Of a stretch of DNA of 8,152 nt, positions 1 through 5,614 are shown piece by piece. Both the position numbers and the translations under genes were made by a program. This DNA comes from Clostridia bacterium (GTDB lineage Bacteria; Bacillota; Clostridia; Oscillospirales; Acutalibacteraceae). The notes beneath the pieces were generated by a model. It was not told where the DNA came from and did not search any database. It saw nothing but the letters and a program-made list of their open reading frames with translations. The DNA lies in assembly GCA_900769775.1 (NCBI GenBank), contig CAAGHT010000052.1, forward strand, positions 1-8,152, given 5' to 3'. Numbering within the stretch: position 1 is the stretch's first letter; the number at the start of each line of letters is the position of its first letter.

Positions 1-328
1 CTGTGCGGAGCATTTTTGAAGGAACGGTCTCATCCCCTCCGCTGTAATGCAGACCATCAGTATGGAATGCAATATCACAAGCGTAATACTCTTTATTTTT
101 AACGATGCAACCGAGGGCATCTATCTCGAGCTGTCTGATAATCTGAAGCGGTTTTTGTTTTTTCGCAAAGAATGGAAAATCTGCTCTTATTTTTGATAAA
201 AGGTCATCGGCTTTGTCGTTGTTGATGCCCAAATGAATGGCTGCTTTCCAATTTGTCTGTACAACATCACATCGTTTTACATGTCTTAGCCACGACTGCA
301 GCAAAGATTCACCAATATCTACCGACAT
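1..328 (-). CDS. Conserved hypothetical protein, 5' part (possible PD-(D/E)XK-like fold), truncated by window edge
   Basis: This leftward reading frame starts at the ATG at 328-326 and stays open to the window edge, giving the first 109 residues; the C-terminus is missing. A strong Shine-Dalgarno sequence (GGAGGGG on the minus strand, about 334-340) lies 5 nt before the ATG, and a near-consensus promoter lies further upstream, so it is very probably a real, first-in-transcript gene. The N-terminal half looks helical (ESLLQSWLRHVK). A later stretch, QLEIDALG (about residues 66-73), an intervening turn, then YYACDIAFH (about 81-89), resembles the core strands of PD-(D/E)XK nuclease-like proteins, with E68, D70 and D85 as candidate acidic residues. 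The lysine of the classical (D/E)xK motif is not seen at its usual place (D-I-A instead). I recall similar clostridial proteins of unknown function but cannot name the family with certainty. The nuclease-like reading is inference; the existence of the gene is well supported. Confidence 0.72.
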   Translation of the reverse strand, partial: MSVDIGESLLQSWLRHVKRCDVVQTNWKAAIHLGINNDKADDLLSKIRADFPFFAKKQKPLQIIRQLEIDALGCIVKNKEYYACDIAFHTDGLHYSGGDETVPSKMLRT

Positions 329-356
329 TTTTACCCCTCCTGAATATACTGCTTTG

Positions 357-386
357 ATTATAGCACAACCAATTATTCTGTGTCAA
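357..386 (-). promoter_or_regulatory. Sigma-A promoter for the leftward hypothetical gene
   Basis: Read on the minus strand, a perfect -35 box TTGACA (386-381) and a perfect -10 box TATAAT (362-357) are separated by 18 nt. The bases just before the -10 are TGC, an extended -10 (TGn) element. Transcription would begin near 350, giving a leader of only about 22 nt containing the ribosome-binding site. Confidence 0.85.
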
Positions 387-436
387 TCTGTCATATTTTA
401 ATCCTCGACAAAACGGTTAATTATTTTTCGGCATTT

Positions 437-496
437 ATTGACAGAGATATTTTATGTATGTTATAATAAGAATAGACATAAAATTATTATGTCAAT
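437..496. repeat. Imperfect 20-bp inverted repeat flanking the SPFH gene's -10 region; operator candidate
   Basis: The left arm at 437-456 (ATTGACAGAGATATTTTATG) and the reverse complement of the right arm at 477-496 (ATTGACATAATAATTTTATG) agree at 16 of 20 positions; both outer 7-base ends match perfectly. The arms are separated by 20 bp that hold the -10 box and probable transcription start. The left arm begins with the -35 hexamer and the right arm lies in the leader. The right arm also overlaps a separate perfect 7-bp dyad, GACATAA (475-481) with TTATGTC (487-493), loop 5. Because the left arm lies upstream of the start site, the long repeat can act only as DNA, for example as a paired binding site for a regulator. 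The region is AT-rich, which raises the chance of coincidental matches. Confidence 0.5.
438..467 (+). promoter_or_regulatory. Sigma-A promoter for the SPFH/band-7 gene
   Basis: A perfect TTGACA (438-443) and a perfect TATAAT (462-467) are separated by 18 nt. TGT directly before the -10 gives an extended -10 element. The predicted start is near 474, leaving a leader of about 44 nt. It is divergent from the leftward promoter at 357-386, with the two -35 boxes about 50 bp apart. Confidence 0.88.
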
Positions 497-517
497 ATTT
501 AAAAAGGGTGAAAAATT

Positions 518-1456
518 ATGATCGTTGCAATTATTTTTATCGTTATCGCCATCATCATCCTTTGCCTCAGAGTTGTTCCTCAGGCAAGTGAGCATGTTAT
601 TGAGCGACTTGGAAAGTATAATAAGACATGGGAAGCCGGTCTTCATTTTCTCGTGCCCGTTATCGACAGAGTTGCCAAAAAGGTAACCCTTAAGGAGCAG
701 GTGCTCGATTCTCCTCCGCAGCCTGTTATCACAAAGGATAACGTTACTATGCAGATTGATACCGTTGTTTATTTTAAGGTTTTCGATGCAAAGCTCTTTA
801 CCTACGGTGCTGTAAATCCGATCAGCGCACTCTCCAATCTTACTGCTACCACTCTTCGTAATATTGTTGGTGAGCTTGAACTTGACGATACTCTTACCTC
901 TCGCGATACCATCAACGGCAAGATGACCGAAATTCTTGATTCGGCTACCGACCAGTGGGGTATTAAGGTTAACCGCGTTGAGCTTAAGAACATTATTCCT
1001 CCCTCTGAGATTCAGAATGCGATGGAGAAGCAGATGAAGGCTGAGCGCGACCGCCGTGAAACCCTTCTTGAAGCAGAGGGCCACAAGGCCGCTGTTATTA
1101 CCCGTGCAGAAGGCGACAAGCAGGCTATGATTCTTGCAGCTGAAGGTGAAAGAGATGCAAGAATTGCAAGAGCAGAGGGTGAAGCAAAGGCTATTCTTCT
1201 TGCTAAAAAGGCAGAAGCAGACGGTCTTGCCGCTCTTAAGGCCGCCGCAGTTGACGGCTCTGTGCTCGAGCTTAAAAAGTATGAGGCTCTCGTTGCTATG
1301 TCAAACGGAAAGGCTTCTAAAATTATTATTCCTACCGATGCAGTTGAGATGACAAAGAAAAATGTTATCTTCAGCGAAACCTCGGGCCTCGGCGATGTTA
1401 CACCGCCTGCCGCAGAGGTTAATCCACCGAAAAAAGGCGACCCCTGCTGCGACTAA
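518..1456 (+). CDS. SPFH/band-7 domain membrane protein (stomatin/slipin-like)
   Basis: This 312-residue protein has the full layout of a bacterial stomatin-like scaffold. A hydrophobic N-terminal segment (residues 2-20) anchors it in the membrane. An SPFH domain follows (about 22-165), with typical blocks such as ERLGKYNKTWEAGLHF, the DSPPQPVITKDNV region and an IIPPSEI end. Next comes an Ala/Glu-rich coiled coil (about 165-240) in which the triplet AEG recurs at 186, 197, 208 and 219, an exact 11-residue spacing that fits a hendecad coiled coil. The tail is Pro-rich and ends in DPCCD. Family members form large membrane-associated oligomers that organise membrane microdomains or modulate proteases and other membrane proteins; the partner here is unknown. 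No NfeD-type partner gene adjoins it. The start is set by AAGGGTG at 504-510, 7 nt before the ATG. It has its own promoter and terminator, so it is probably a single-gene transcript. Confidence 0.95.
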   Translation: MIVAIIFIVIAIIILCLRVVPQASEHVIERLGKYNKTWEAGLHFLVPVIDRVAKKVTLKEQVLDSPPQPVITKDNVTMQIDTVVYFKVFDAKLFTYGAVNPISALSNLTATTLRNIVGELELDDTLTSRDTINGKMTEILDSATDQWGIKVNRVELKNIIPPSEIQNAMEKQMKAERDRRETLLEAEGHKAAVITRAEGDKQAMILAAEGERDARIARAEGEAKAILLAKKAEADGLAALKAAAVDGSVLELKKYEALVAMSNGKASKIIIPTDAVEMTKKNVIFSETSGLGDVTPPAAEVNPPKKGDPCCD

Positions 1457-1467
1457 TTAAATACTTT

Positions 1468-1497
1468 AAAAAGCCTCTCATCCGAGAGGCTTTTTTT
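1468..1497 (+). terminator. Intrinsic terminator of the SPFH gene
   Basis: A 7-bp perfect GC-rich stem, GCCTCTC (1473-1479) with GAGAGGC (1484-1490), has an ATCC loop. It is preceded by five A and followed by seven T, 11 nt after the stop codon. The A/T flanks can extend the stem, and the mirrored A-tract might give weak function on the other strand. Confidence 0.95.
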
Positions 1498-1498
1498 G

Positions 1499-1527
1499 TT
1501 GCAATTATATGGGTTTAGTTATATAAT
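1499..1527 (+). promoter_or_regulatory. Sigma-A promoter for the nitrilase-ClC unit
   Basis: TTGCAA (1499-1504; four of six consensus bases) and a perfect TATAAT (1522-1527) are separated by 17 nt. The -35 box starts immediately after the T-tract of the preceding terminator, so the two transcripts are cleanly separated. The predicted start is near 1534, leaving a very short leader with the ribosome-binding site GAAAGGGG (1537-1544). Confidence 0.78.
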
Positions 1528-1551
1528 TTAGAAAAAGAAAGGGGTAGTTTT

Positions 1552-2352
1552 ATGCTGAAGATTACAGTTGTTCAGCCGGATTATTTTATTTCGGACACTC
1601 CGGATAAAGATATCGAACGGTTTATATATGAAAAGCTCGGCGAGACCGAAAAGGACGAGCTTATTCTATTCCCCGAATACTCAAATGCGGGCGGTCTGTC
1701 AGACCCCGAGCGCGAGCTTGCCGCTCTACCCCGTGCAAAGGATATGCTGGCGGCTGCAAGGAATACCGCTTTGGCAAAATCTGCAATAGTCGGTATAAAC
1801 TTTTTGGAAGAGCGCGAGGACGGAATTTGGAACAGCACGTATCTTATCGATAAAAACGGTGAGATTGCTTTCAGATACGACAAAATTCATCTTCCTCCCT
1901 CCGAGGTAGCTCTCGGCGTCAAATACGGAAGCGGCGAATGCACCTTTGTCCTCGATGGAATTCGTTTTGCATTTATGACCTGCTACGATGTTTATTATAA
2001 TGAGCAGATTGAGCATATTGCCGCCTTTAAGCCCGACATTTTACTCATCCCCGGATATCAGCGAGGAGAGAGGGTTGATATTATCAGAGCCGAGGCAAAG
2101 CTTACTGCCTTTAGATGTAACTCCTTTGTTGCAAGAAGCTCCTATTCTATGAGAAGTGAGGAAAAGGGCGGTTGCTCGATGATAGTGGCTCCCGACGGAC
2201 AAATTCTTACCGATATGGGCGCCGCGGTTGGCTCTTCATCATACCTTTTAGACCCCAAGGAAAAGTATATGAGAACGGCAGGTTTTGGCGGTGACACCGT
2301 TCGCAATGATGATTTTATAAATATGGGACTCAGACCCGAAATTTTTAAGTAA
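1552..2352 (+). CDS. Carbon-nitrogen hydrolase (nitrilase superfamily amidohydrolase)
   Basis: The 266-residue length is normal for a single-domain member. The Glu-Lys-Cys triad is complete: E42 in LILFPEYSNAGG, K111 in RYDKIHLPPSE and C144 in FMTCYDVYYNE. A further glutamate, E151, sits seven residues after the cysteine, as in the CYDxRFxE motif of omega-amidase-like members, although the usual Arg-Phe is replaced by Tyr-Tyr. These cytoplasmic enzymes hydrolyse amides (less often nitriles) through a cysteine thioester. The branch and substrate cannot be fixed from sequence alone; small amides such as omega-amides or carbamoyl compounds are possible. The ATG has the Shine-Dalgarno GAAAGGGG at 1537-1544, 7 nt upstream. 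The gene leads a two-gene unit with the ClC transporter, which begins 13 bp after its stop; a functional link between the two is not obvious. Confidence 0.93.
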   Translation: MLKITVVQPDYFISDTPDKDIERFIYEKLGETEKDELILFPEYSNAGGLSDPERELAALPRAKDMLAAARNTALAKSAIVGINFLEEREDGIWNSTYLIDKNGEIAFRYDKIHLPPSEVALGVKYGSGECTFVLDGIRFAFMTCYDVYYNEQIEHIAAFKPDILLIPGYQRGERVDIIRAEAKLTAFRCNSFVARSSYSMRSEEKGGCSMIVAPDGQILTDMGAAVGSSSYLLDPKEKYMRTAGFGGDTVRNDDFINMGLRPEIFK

Positions 2353-2365
2353 AGAAGTTTTGGAA

Positions 2366-3964
2366 ATGCTCGGAAAAAGAATTAAAAGCATATTACCTTG
2401 CTTGCTTTTGTCACTTGTGGCAGGAGCTTTTACAGGTGCGCTTATTTTTCTTTTTAAAGCATCGGCACACCTTATTATATCTCTTTCAAATGCCGCTTTT
2501 GCCCTTACGAGAAGTAATCCTCTGCTCTTGCCCCTCCTCATAATCGGGGCTGCTGTTTTAGGTCTTGTGTCAGCGCTTACGGTAAAGCTTCTCGGCAACA
2601 GCGTGGGCGGAGGCATTCCCACCTCTATTGCACTGCTCAGAGGACTTATCGAGTTCAGGTGGCTTCGCAATATTGTAGCGGTTTTCTTTTCTGCTCTTAT
2701 AACCTTTCTCGGTGGTATTCCTCTCGGAAATGAAGGACCGAGCGTTCAGATGGGAACGGCGGTTGGCCGCGCTACGGTAAAGCTTTTTGCAAAGCGACAT
2801 TCAGCATACGACCGTTATATTATGACGGGCGGCGCCTCTGCAGGCTTTGCGGCGGCTACTGCAGCACCGCTTACGGCTATATTCTTCGCCTTTGAGGAGG
2901 CGCATAAGCGTTTTTCTCCAATGATATTTATGACGGCGGCAGTATCCTCGATATCGGGCTTTACAACGGTCAGCATTTTAGACCGCCTGGCAGGTAATGA
3001 AACGGGACTTTTCAGCTTACTTTCCGCTCCTCCTCTGCCTCTTCGCTTTATATATGCCGCTATTATAATCGGCATTGTATCGGGATTTGCGGCGGCGTTT
3101 TTCACACTTGGCTATCGTGTAATTGGCAGCCTTATCAGAACTCGACTTGCTACGCTTTCAATATTTATCAAAATTCCGTTGATTTTCGTTATAACCGCGA
3201 TTATCGGCTTTTTCATAGGCGAGGTGGCAGGCTCGGGGCACTCACTTACAGAGGAGCTTTTATCCGAAAGCGGTGTCTTTTATACCGCCGTTATCTGCCT
3301 TTTGCTCCGCGCTCTTTTGCTTATTATTGCAAATAATTCAGGCATTACCGGAGGACTTTTCCTACCCACAATTGCAATAGGCGCTCTTATCGGTTCGATT
3401 ATGACACGCTTTATGATTGCTTTATCTCTGCTCCCCTCAGACTATTATACCGTTGGAGTTGTTATAGGAATAGTTGCCTTTCTAGCCGCTTCCTCAAGAA
3501 CTCCGATTATGGCTATGGCCTTCTCTGTTGAGGCACTCGGCGGACTTTCAAATCTGCTTCCCATAGCTCTCGGAATTACTGTTTCGTATATCGCTATCGA
3601 GGTAATCGGCATCCCATCTTTTACAGATTCTGTAATTGAAAATAAGGTTTCGGCATATCACGAGGGTAAAAAGCATCTGCTTGTTGATACCGCATTTAAG
3701 GTCAGCGACAACGCCTTTGCCGTTGGAAAGGAAATAAGAGATATCCTCTGGCCTCCAACCTGCGTTGTAACCTCTATCAGAAAGGCAGATGCAACTGCAG
3801 GACATTCGCTCATTTCTAAGGGAGACACACTCCATCTGCACTATACCACTACCGACCCTGCTGACGCCTTCAAAAAGCTTGAAGCACTGCTTGGAGAGCA
3901 ATCGGACAATGTCCGACGGGAAGCTCATCTTGTTTCAGAAAATCATATAGTACCCGATAACTAA
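2366..3964 (+). CDS. ClC-family chloride channel or H+/anion antiporter with C-terminal TrkA_C/RCK_C-like domain
   Basis: This polytopic membrane protein has about 532 residues. Numbered from the ATG at 2366, ClC signatures appear in order: GGGIP (81-85, matching GSGIP), GNEGP (121-125, matching GREGP, with gating glutamate E123), FEE (176-178, whose second Glu matches the internal proton glutamate of ClC-ec1) and GLFLP (330-334, matching GxFxP). Both key glutamates are present, which favours a proton-coupled antiporter over a passive channel. Two anion-site residues differ: the serine of GSGIP is glycine, and by my hand alignment the central tyrosine is phenylalanine near residue 419, so the preferred anion is uncertain. 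From about residue 435 a soluble tail (HLLVDTAFKVSDNAFAVGK... to GDTLHLHYTTTDP) resembles a TrkA_C/RCK_C regulatory domain, known on some bacterial ClC proteins. A TTG at 2360 is in frame, but AAAGAAG (2351-2357) is 8 nt from the ATG and only 2 nt from the TTG. It is probably cotranscribed with the nitrilase gene. Confidence 0.94.
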   Translation: MLGKRIKSILPCLLLSLVAGAFTGALIFLFKASAHLIISLSNAAFALTRSNPLLLPLLIIGAAVLGLVSALTVKLLGNSVGGGIPTSIALLRGLIEFRWLRNIVAVFFSALITFLGGIPLGNEGPSVQMGTAVGRATVKLFAKRHSAYDRYIMTGGASAGFAAATAAPLTAIFFAFEEAHKRFSPMIFMTAAVSSISGFTTVSILDRLAGNETGLFSLLSAPPLPLRFIYAAIIIGIVSGFAAAFFTLGYRVIGSLIRTRLATLSIFIKIPLIFVITAIIGFFIGEVAGSGHSLTEELLSESGVFYTAVICLLLRALLLIIANNSGITGGLFLPTIAIGALIGSIMTRFMIALSLLPSDYYTVGVVIGIVAFLAASSRTPIMAMAFSVEALGGLSNLLPIALGITVSYIAIEVIGIPSFTDSVIENKVSAYHEGKKHLLVDTAFKVSDNAFAVGKEIRDILWPPTCVVTSIRKADATAGHSLISKGDTLHLHYTTTDPADAFKKLEALLGEQSDNVRREAHLVSENHIVPDN

Positions 3965-3997
3965 AAGCCCCTGCGCTACGCAGAGGCTTTTAGTTTT
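3961..3997. terminator. Bidirectional intrinsic terminator between convergent units, containing both stop codons
   Basis: CTAAAAGCC (3961-3969) pairs with GGCTTTTAG (3985-3993). After one C/A mismatch, CTGCG (3971-3975) pairs with CGCAG (3979-3983) around a 3-nt loop. The outer A/T pairs provide U-runs for both directions, followed by TTTT at 3994-3997 on the plus strand and a weaker TT on the minus strand. The TAA of the ClC gene (3962-3964) lies in the left arm, and the TAG of the leftward penicillin-binding-protein gene (3976-3978 on the plus strand) forms the loop. Confidence 0.85.
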
Positions 3998-5571
3998 GTG
4001 ATATTATCGGCTATTTCGGCAAAAACGGCACCACAGCCCTCCTCACTGTTTTCGGCGAGCACCGAAACTACATATTTAGGCTCATCGAAGGGAAAAAATC
4101 CGCAAAACCAGGTGTTAACAACCCTTTTCCCGTCCTTTATAATCCCCGTTTGTGCCGTTGAGGTTTTCCCTGCCGCCGAAACATATTTTGGCTTTGCAAT
4201 ATGACCCGTTCCGCCCTCATCGAGAACTCCCAGCAAATGCTCTCTAAGTGTCTTCGCCGTTTTTTCGCTCATAAGGCGCACCCTTGCATTTTTTGGCAAC
4301 TCATCACAGAGCTTTGCTCCCTCAACCCTACCCCTTATAAGGCTGAGCGGAGTGTAGCTGCCGTCAGAAGCAATTGCCGAATAAAGACTTAAAATTCCGA
4401 GTGGAGATACCATAAGCTCGCCCTGCCCGATTGCGAGATTTGCCAAGGCACGGTCGGAGGTTGAAAGCCACTTTTCACTTCCAATTTGCGCGGGCTCGCT
4501 TGAAAAGCCATAGCCGAGGCTGACAGAATTATTAAAGCCTGCCGTTTCGGCCATTTTGTAAATTTTCCTAGCACCGACATTTACCGCAAGATTATAGAAA
4601 AAGGTGTTGCAGGAATGCTTAATCGCACCTGCCATATCGAGCCATTTATGACCCGAGCTTTTATGACAGACAAATCTCTGTCCGTCAATATCACAGCTAC
4701 CTTCACAAAACCAGAGGTAGTTATTAACGCCGCTTTCAAGGGCTGCCGCCGCAACAAGAGGCTTAAAGCCCGAGCCTACATTATAGGTCAGAAGAGCTCT
4801 GTTTATAAGCGGAGAGCCATCACTATTAAGGGCTGCAGAGAGGTTACCGAGGTCAAAATCGGGGCGACTGACCATCGCCTTTATCTCTCCCGTTGCCGCC
4901 TCGGCTATTACTACTGCACCAAAATCGAGGCTGTCTGCCGCCGCTTCGGCGATTTTTTGAATTTGCGAATCGAGAGTCAGCTGTATGCCCGACTGCTCGA
5001 TACCATTTTTCCTTAAAAAGCTTATCTCCTCGCCACTGATAATATTTCCGATACCGTCAGTTGTGTAGCTGAGCCTTGCATCGCTATCGCTATATAAAAC
5101 CTCATCGAGAGCGGCCTCTAGCCCCGAAACTCCGTGCGAAGTGGAATCGGTATAGCCTATCAGGTGCTTTGCGAATCTCAGATTGGTGGCATAATATTTA
5201 AAGGAGACTATCCCCTCGCCTCTTATCTCACAATCGGTATAAACTATCGGCTCGCTGCCCTCACGAACACCCCTCAAAAGCTCTGCGGCGCGCCTCTCAC
5301 CCAGCCGCTTTGAAAGTGTCACCGAAGCCTTTGGAATATCGGTTATAACCGAAACATACCGTTCCTCGTTATTGGTAATCGGCTTCATATTACAGTCAAA
5401 AATTGTGCCGCGCTCGTAGATTACCGCAACACTCTTTTGCGAGCTTGTTTTTGCGGCGGCAGTAAGCCTCGGGTCAAAGGCAACATTGATTACCCGCATT
5501 ATTACAAGAAACATTGCAACGGTTATGAAAAAATAGCAGACGATAATTCGCCGTGCCATAGCTTTAGACAT
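3976..5571 (-). CDS. Class B penicillin-binding protein (peptidoglycan D,D-transpeptidase)
   Basis: This protein of about 531 residues cross-links peptidoglycan outside the membrane. Numbered from the ATG at 5571, a single membrane anchor spans about 9-31. A class B dimerisation region begins near RGTIFDCN (about 54-61), where the usual DRN reads DCN. The transpeptidase domain fills the C-terminal half with all three active-site boxes: SGFK (S267 nucleophile, K270), SCN (320-322) and KTS (469-471, where KTG is more usual) followed by TAQTG; the conserved AIGQGE stretch is also present. There is no glycosyltransferase or PASTA domain, so it resembles compact PBP2/PbpI-type proteins rather than SpoVD. 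A TTG at 5592 would add seven residues, but it lies inside a hairpin; GGGAG is 9 nt before the ATG at 5571, so I prefer the ATG. It is last in the leftward operon. By position it may correspond to yrrR (pbpI) of B. subtilis, but orthology is not shown. Confidence 0.92.
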   Translation of the reverse strand: MSKAMARRIIVCYFFITVAMFLVIMRVINVAFDPRLTAAAKTSSQKSVAVIYERGTIFDCNMKPITNNEERYVSVITDIPKASVTLSKRLGERRAAELLRGVREGSEPIVYTDCEIRGEGIVSFKYYATNLRFAKHLIGYTDSTSHGVSGLEAALDEVLYSDSDARLSYTTDGIGNIISGEEISFLRKNGIEQSGIQLTLDSQIQKIAEAAADSLDFGAVVIAEAATGEIKAMVSRPDFDLGNLSAALNSDGSPLINRALLTYNVGSGFKPLVAAAALESGVNNYLWFCEGSCDIDGQRFVCHKSSGHKWLDMAGAIKHSCNTFFYNLAVNVGARKIYKMAETAGFNNSVSLGYGFSSEPAQIGSEKWLSTSDRALANLAIGQGELMVSPLGILSLYSAIASDGSYTPLSLIRGRVEGAKLCDELPKNARVRLMSEKTAKTLREHLLGVLDEGGTGHIAKPKYVSAAGKTSTAQTGIIKDGKRVVNTWFCGFFPFDEPKYVVSVLAENSEEGCGAVFAEIADNITKLKASA

Positions 5572-5608
5572 AAAAATCAGCTCCCGTATCAAGTGTTGAC
5601 ACGGGAGC
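5572..5608 (-). terminator. Terminator or attenuator hairpin between U32 peptidase and penicillin-binding-protein genes, with embedded ribosome-binding site
   Basis: On the minus strand GCTCCCGT (5608-5601) pairs with ACGGGAGC (5587-5580). The stem continues through a G-U pair and TCAA/TTGA to a CAC loop, giving 13 consecutive pairs. CTGA-like bases and five T (5576-5572) follow, running straight into the ATG at 5571. The hairpin starts 6 nt after the U32 stop codon (5617-5615). The GGGAG Shine-Dalgarno of the next gene (5585-5581) is buried in the 3' arm. It could act as a leaky terminator, as a translational brake, or as both. Confidence 0.72.
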
Positions 5609-5614
5609 CTTCTC

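Noticed and set aside
329..517. A riboswitch in the divergent intergenic region
   Set aside because: The leaders are only about 22 and 44 nt after the predicted start sites, too short for a known riboswitch, and no terminator/antiterminator pair is present.
461..1084. A 207-codon open frame on the minus strand opposite the SPFH gene
   Set aside because: Its protein looks like antisense of a coding region, has no recognisable domain, and the plus-strand gene there has a promoter, ribosome-binding site and full family match. The frame also runs through the plus-strand promoter.
1457..1551. A small RNA or small gene between the SPFH and nitrilase genes
   Set aside because: The 95-bp gap is fully accounted for by a terminator, a promoter and a ribosome-binding site.
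2248..2670. A 140-codon minus-strand frame across the nitrilase-ClC junction
   Set aside because: It overlaps two well-supported plus-strand genes, its residues show no family features, and no ribosome-binding site or promoter was evident.
3548..3928. A 126-codon minus-strand frame opposite the C-terminal tail of the ClC gene
   Set aside because: It is composed of antisense sequence of a conserved domain, with no start signal or recognisable product.
4615..5016. A 133-codon plus-strand frame inside the penicillin-binding-protein gene
   Set aside because: It is an antisense shadow of the transpeptidase gene; the opposite strand encodes conserved motifs throughout the same interval.
5572..5592. 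TTG at 5592 as the start of the penicillin-binding protein
   Set aside because: The codon lies within the hairpin stem and has no spaced Shine-Dalgarno, whereas the ATG at 5571 has GGGAG 9 nt upstream. The seven extra residues add no known element.
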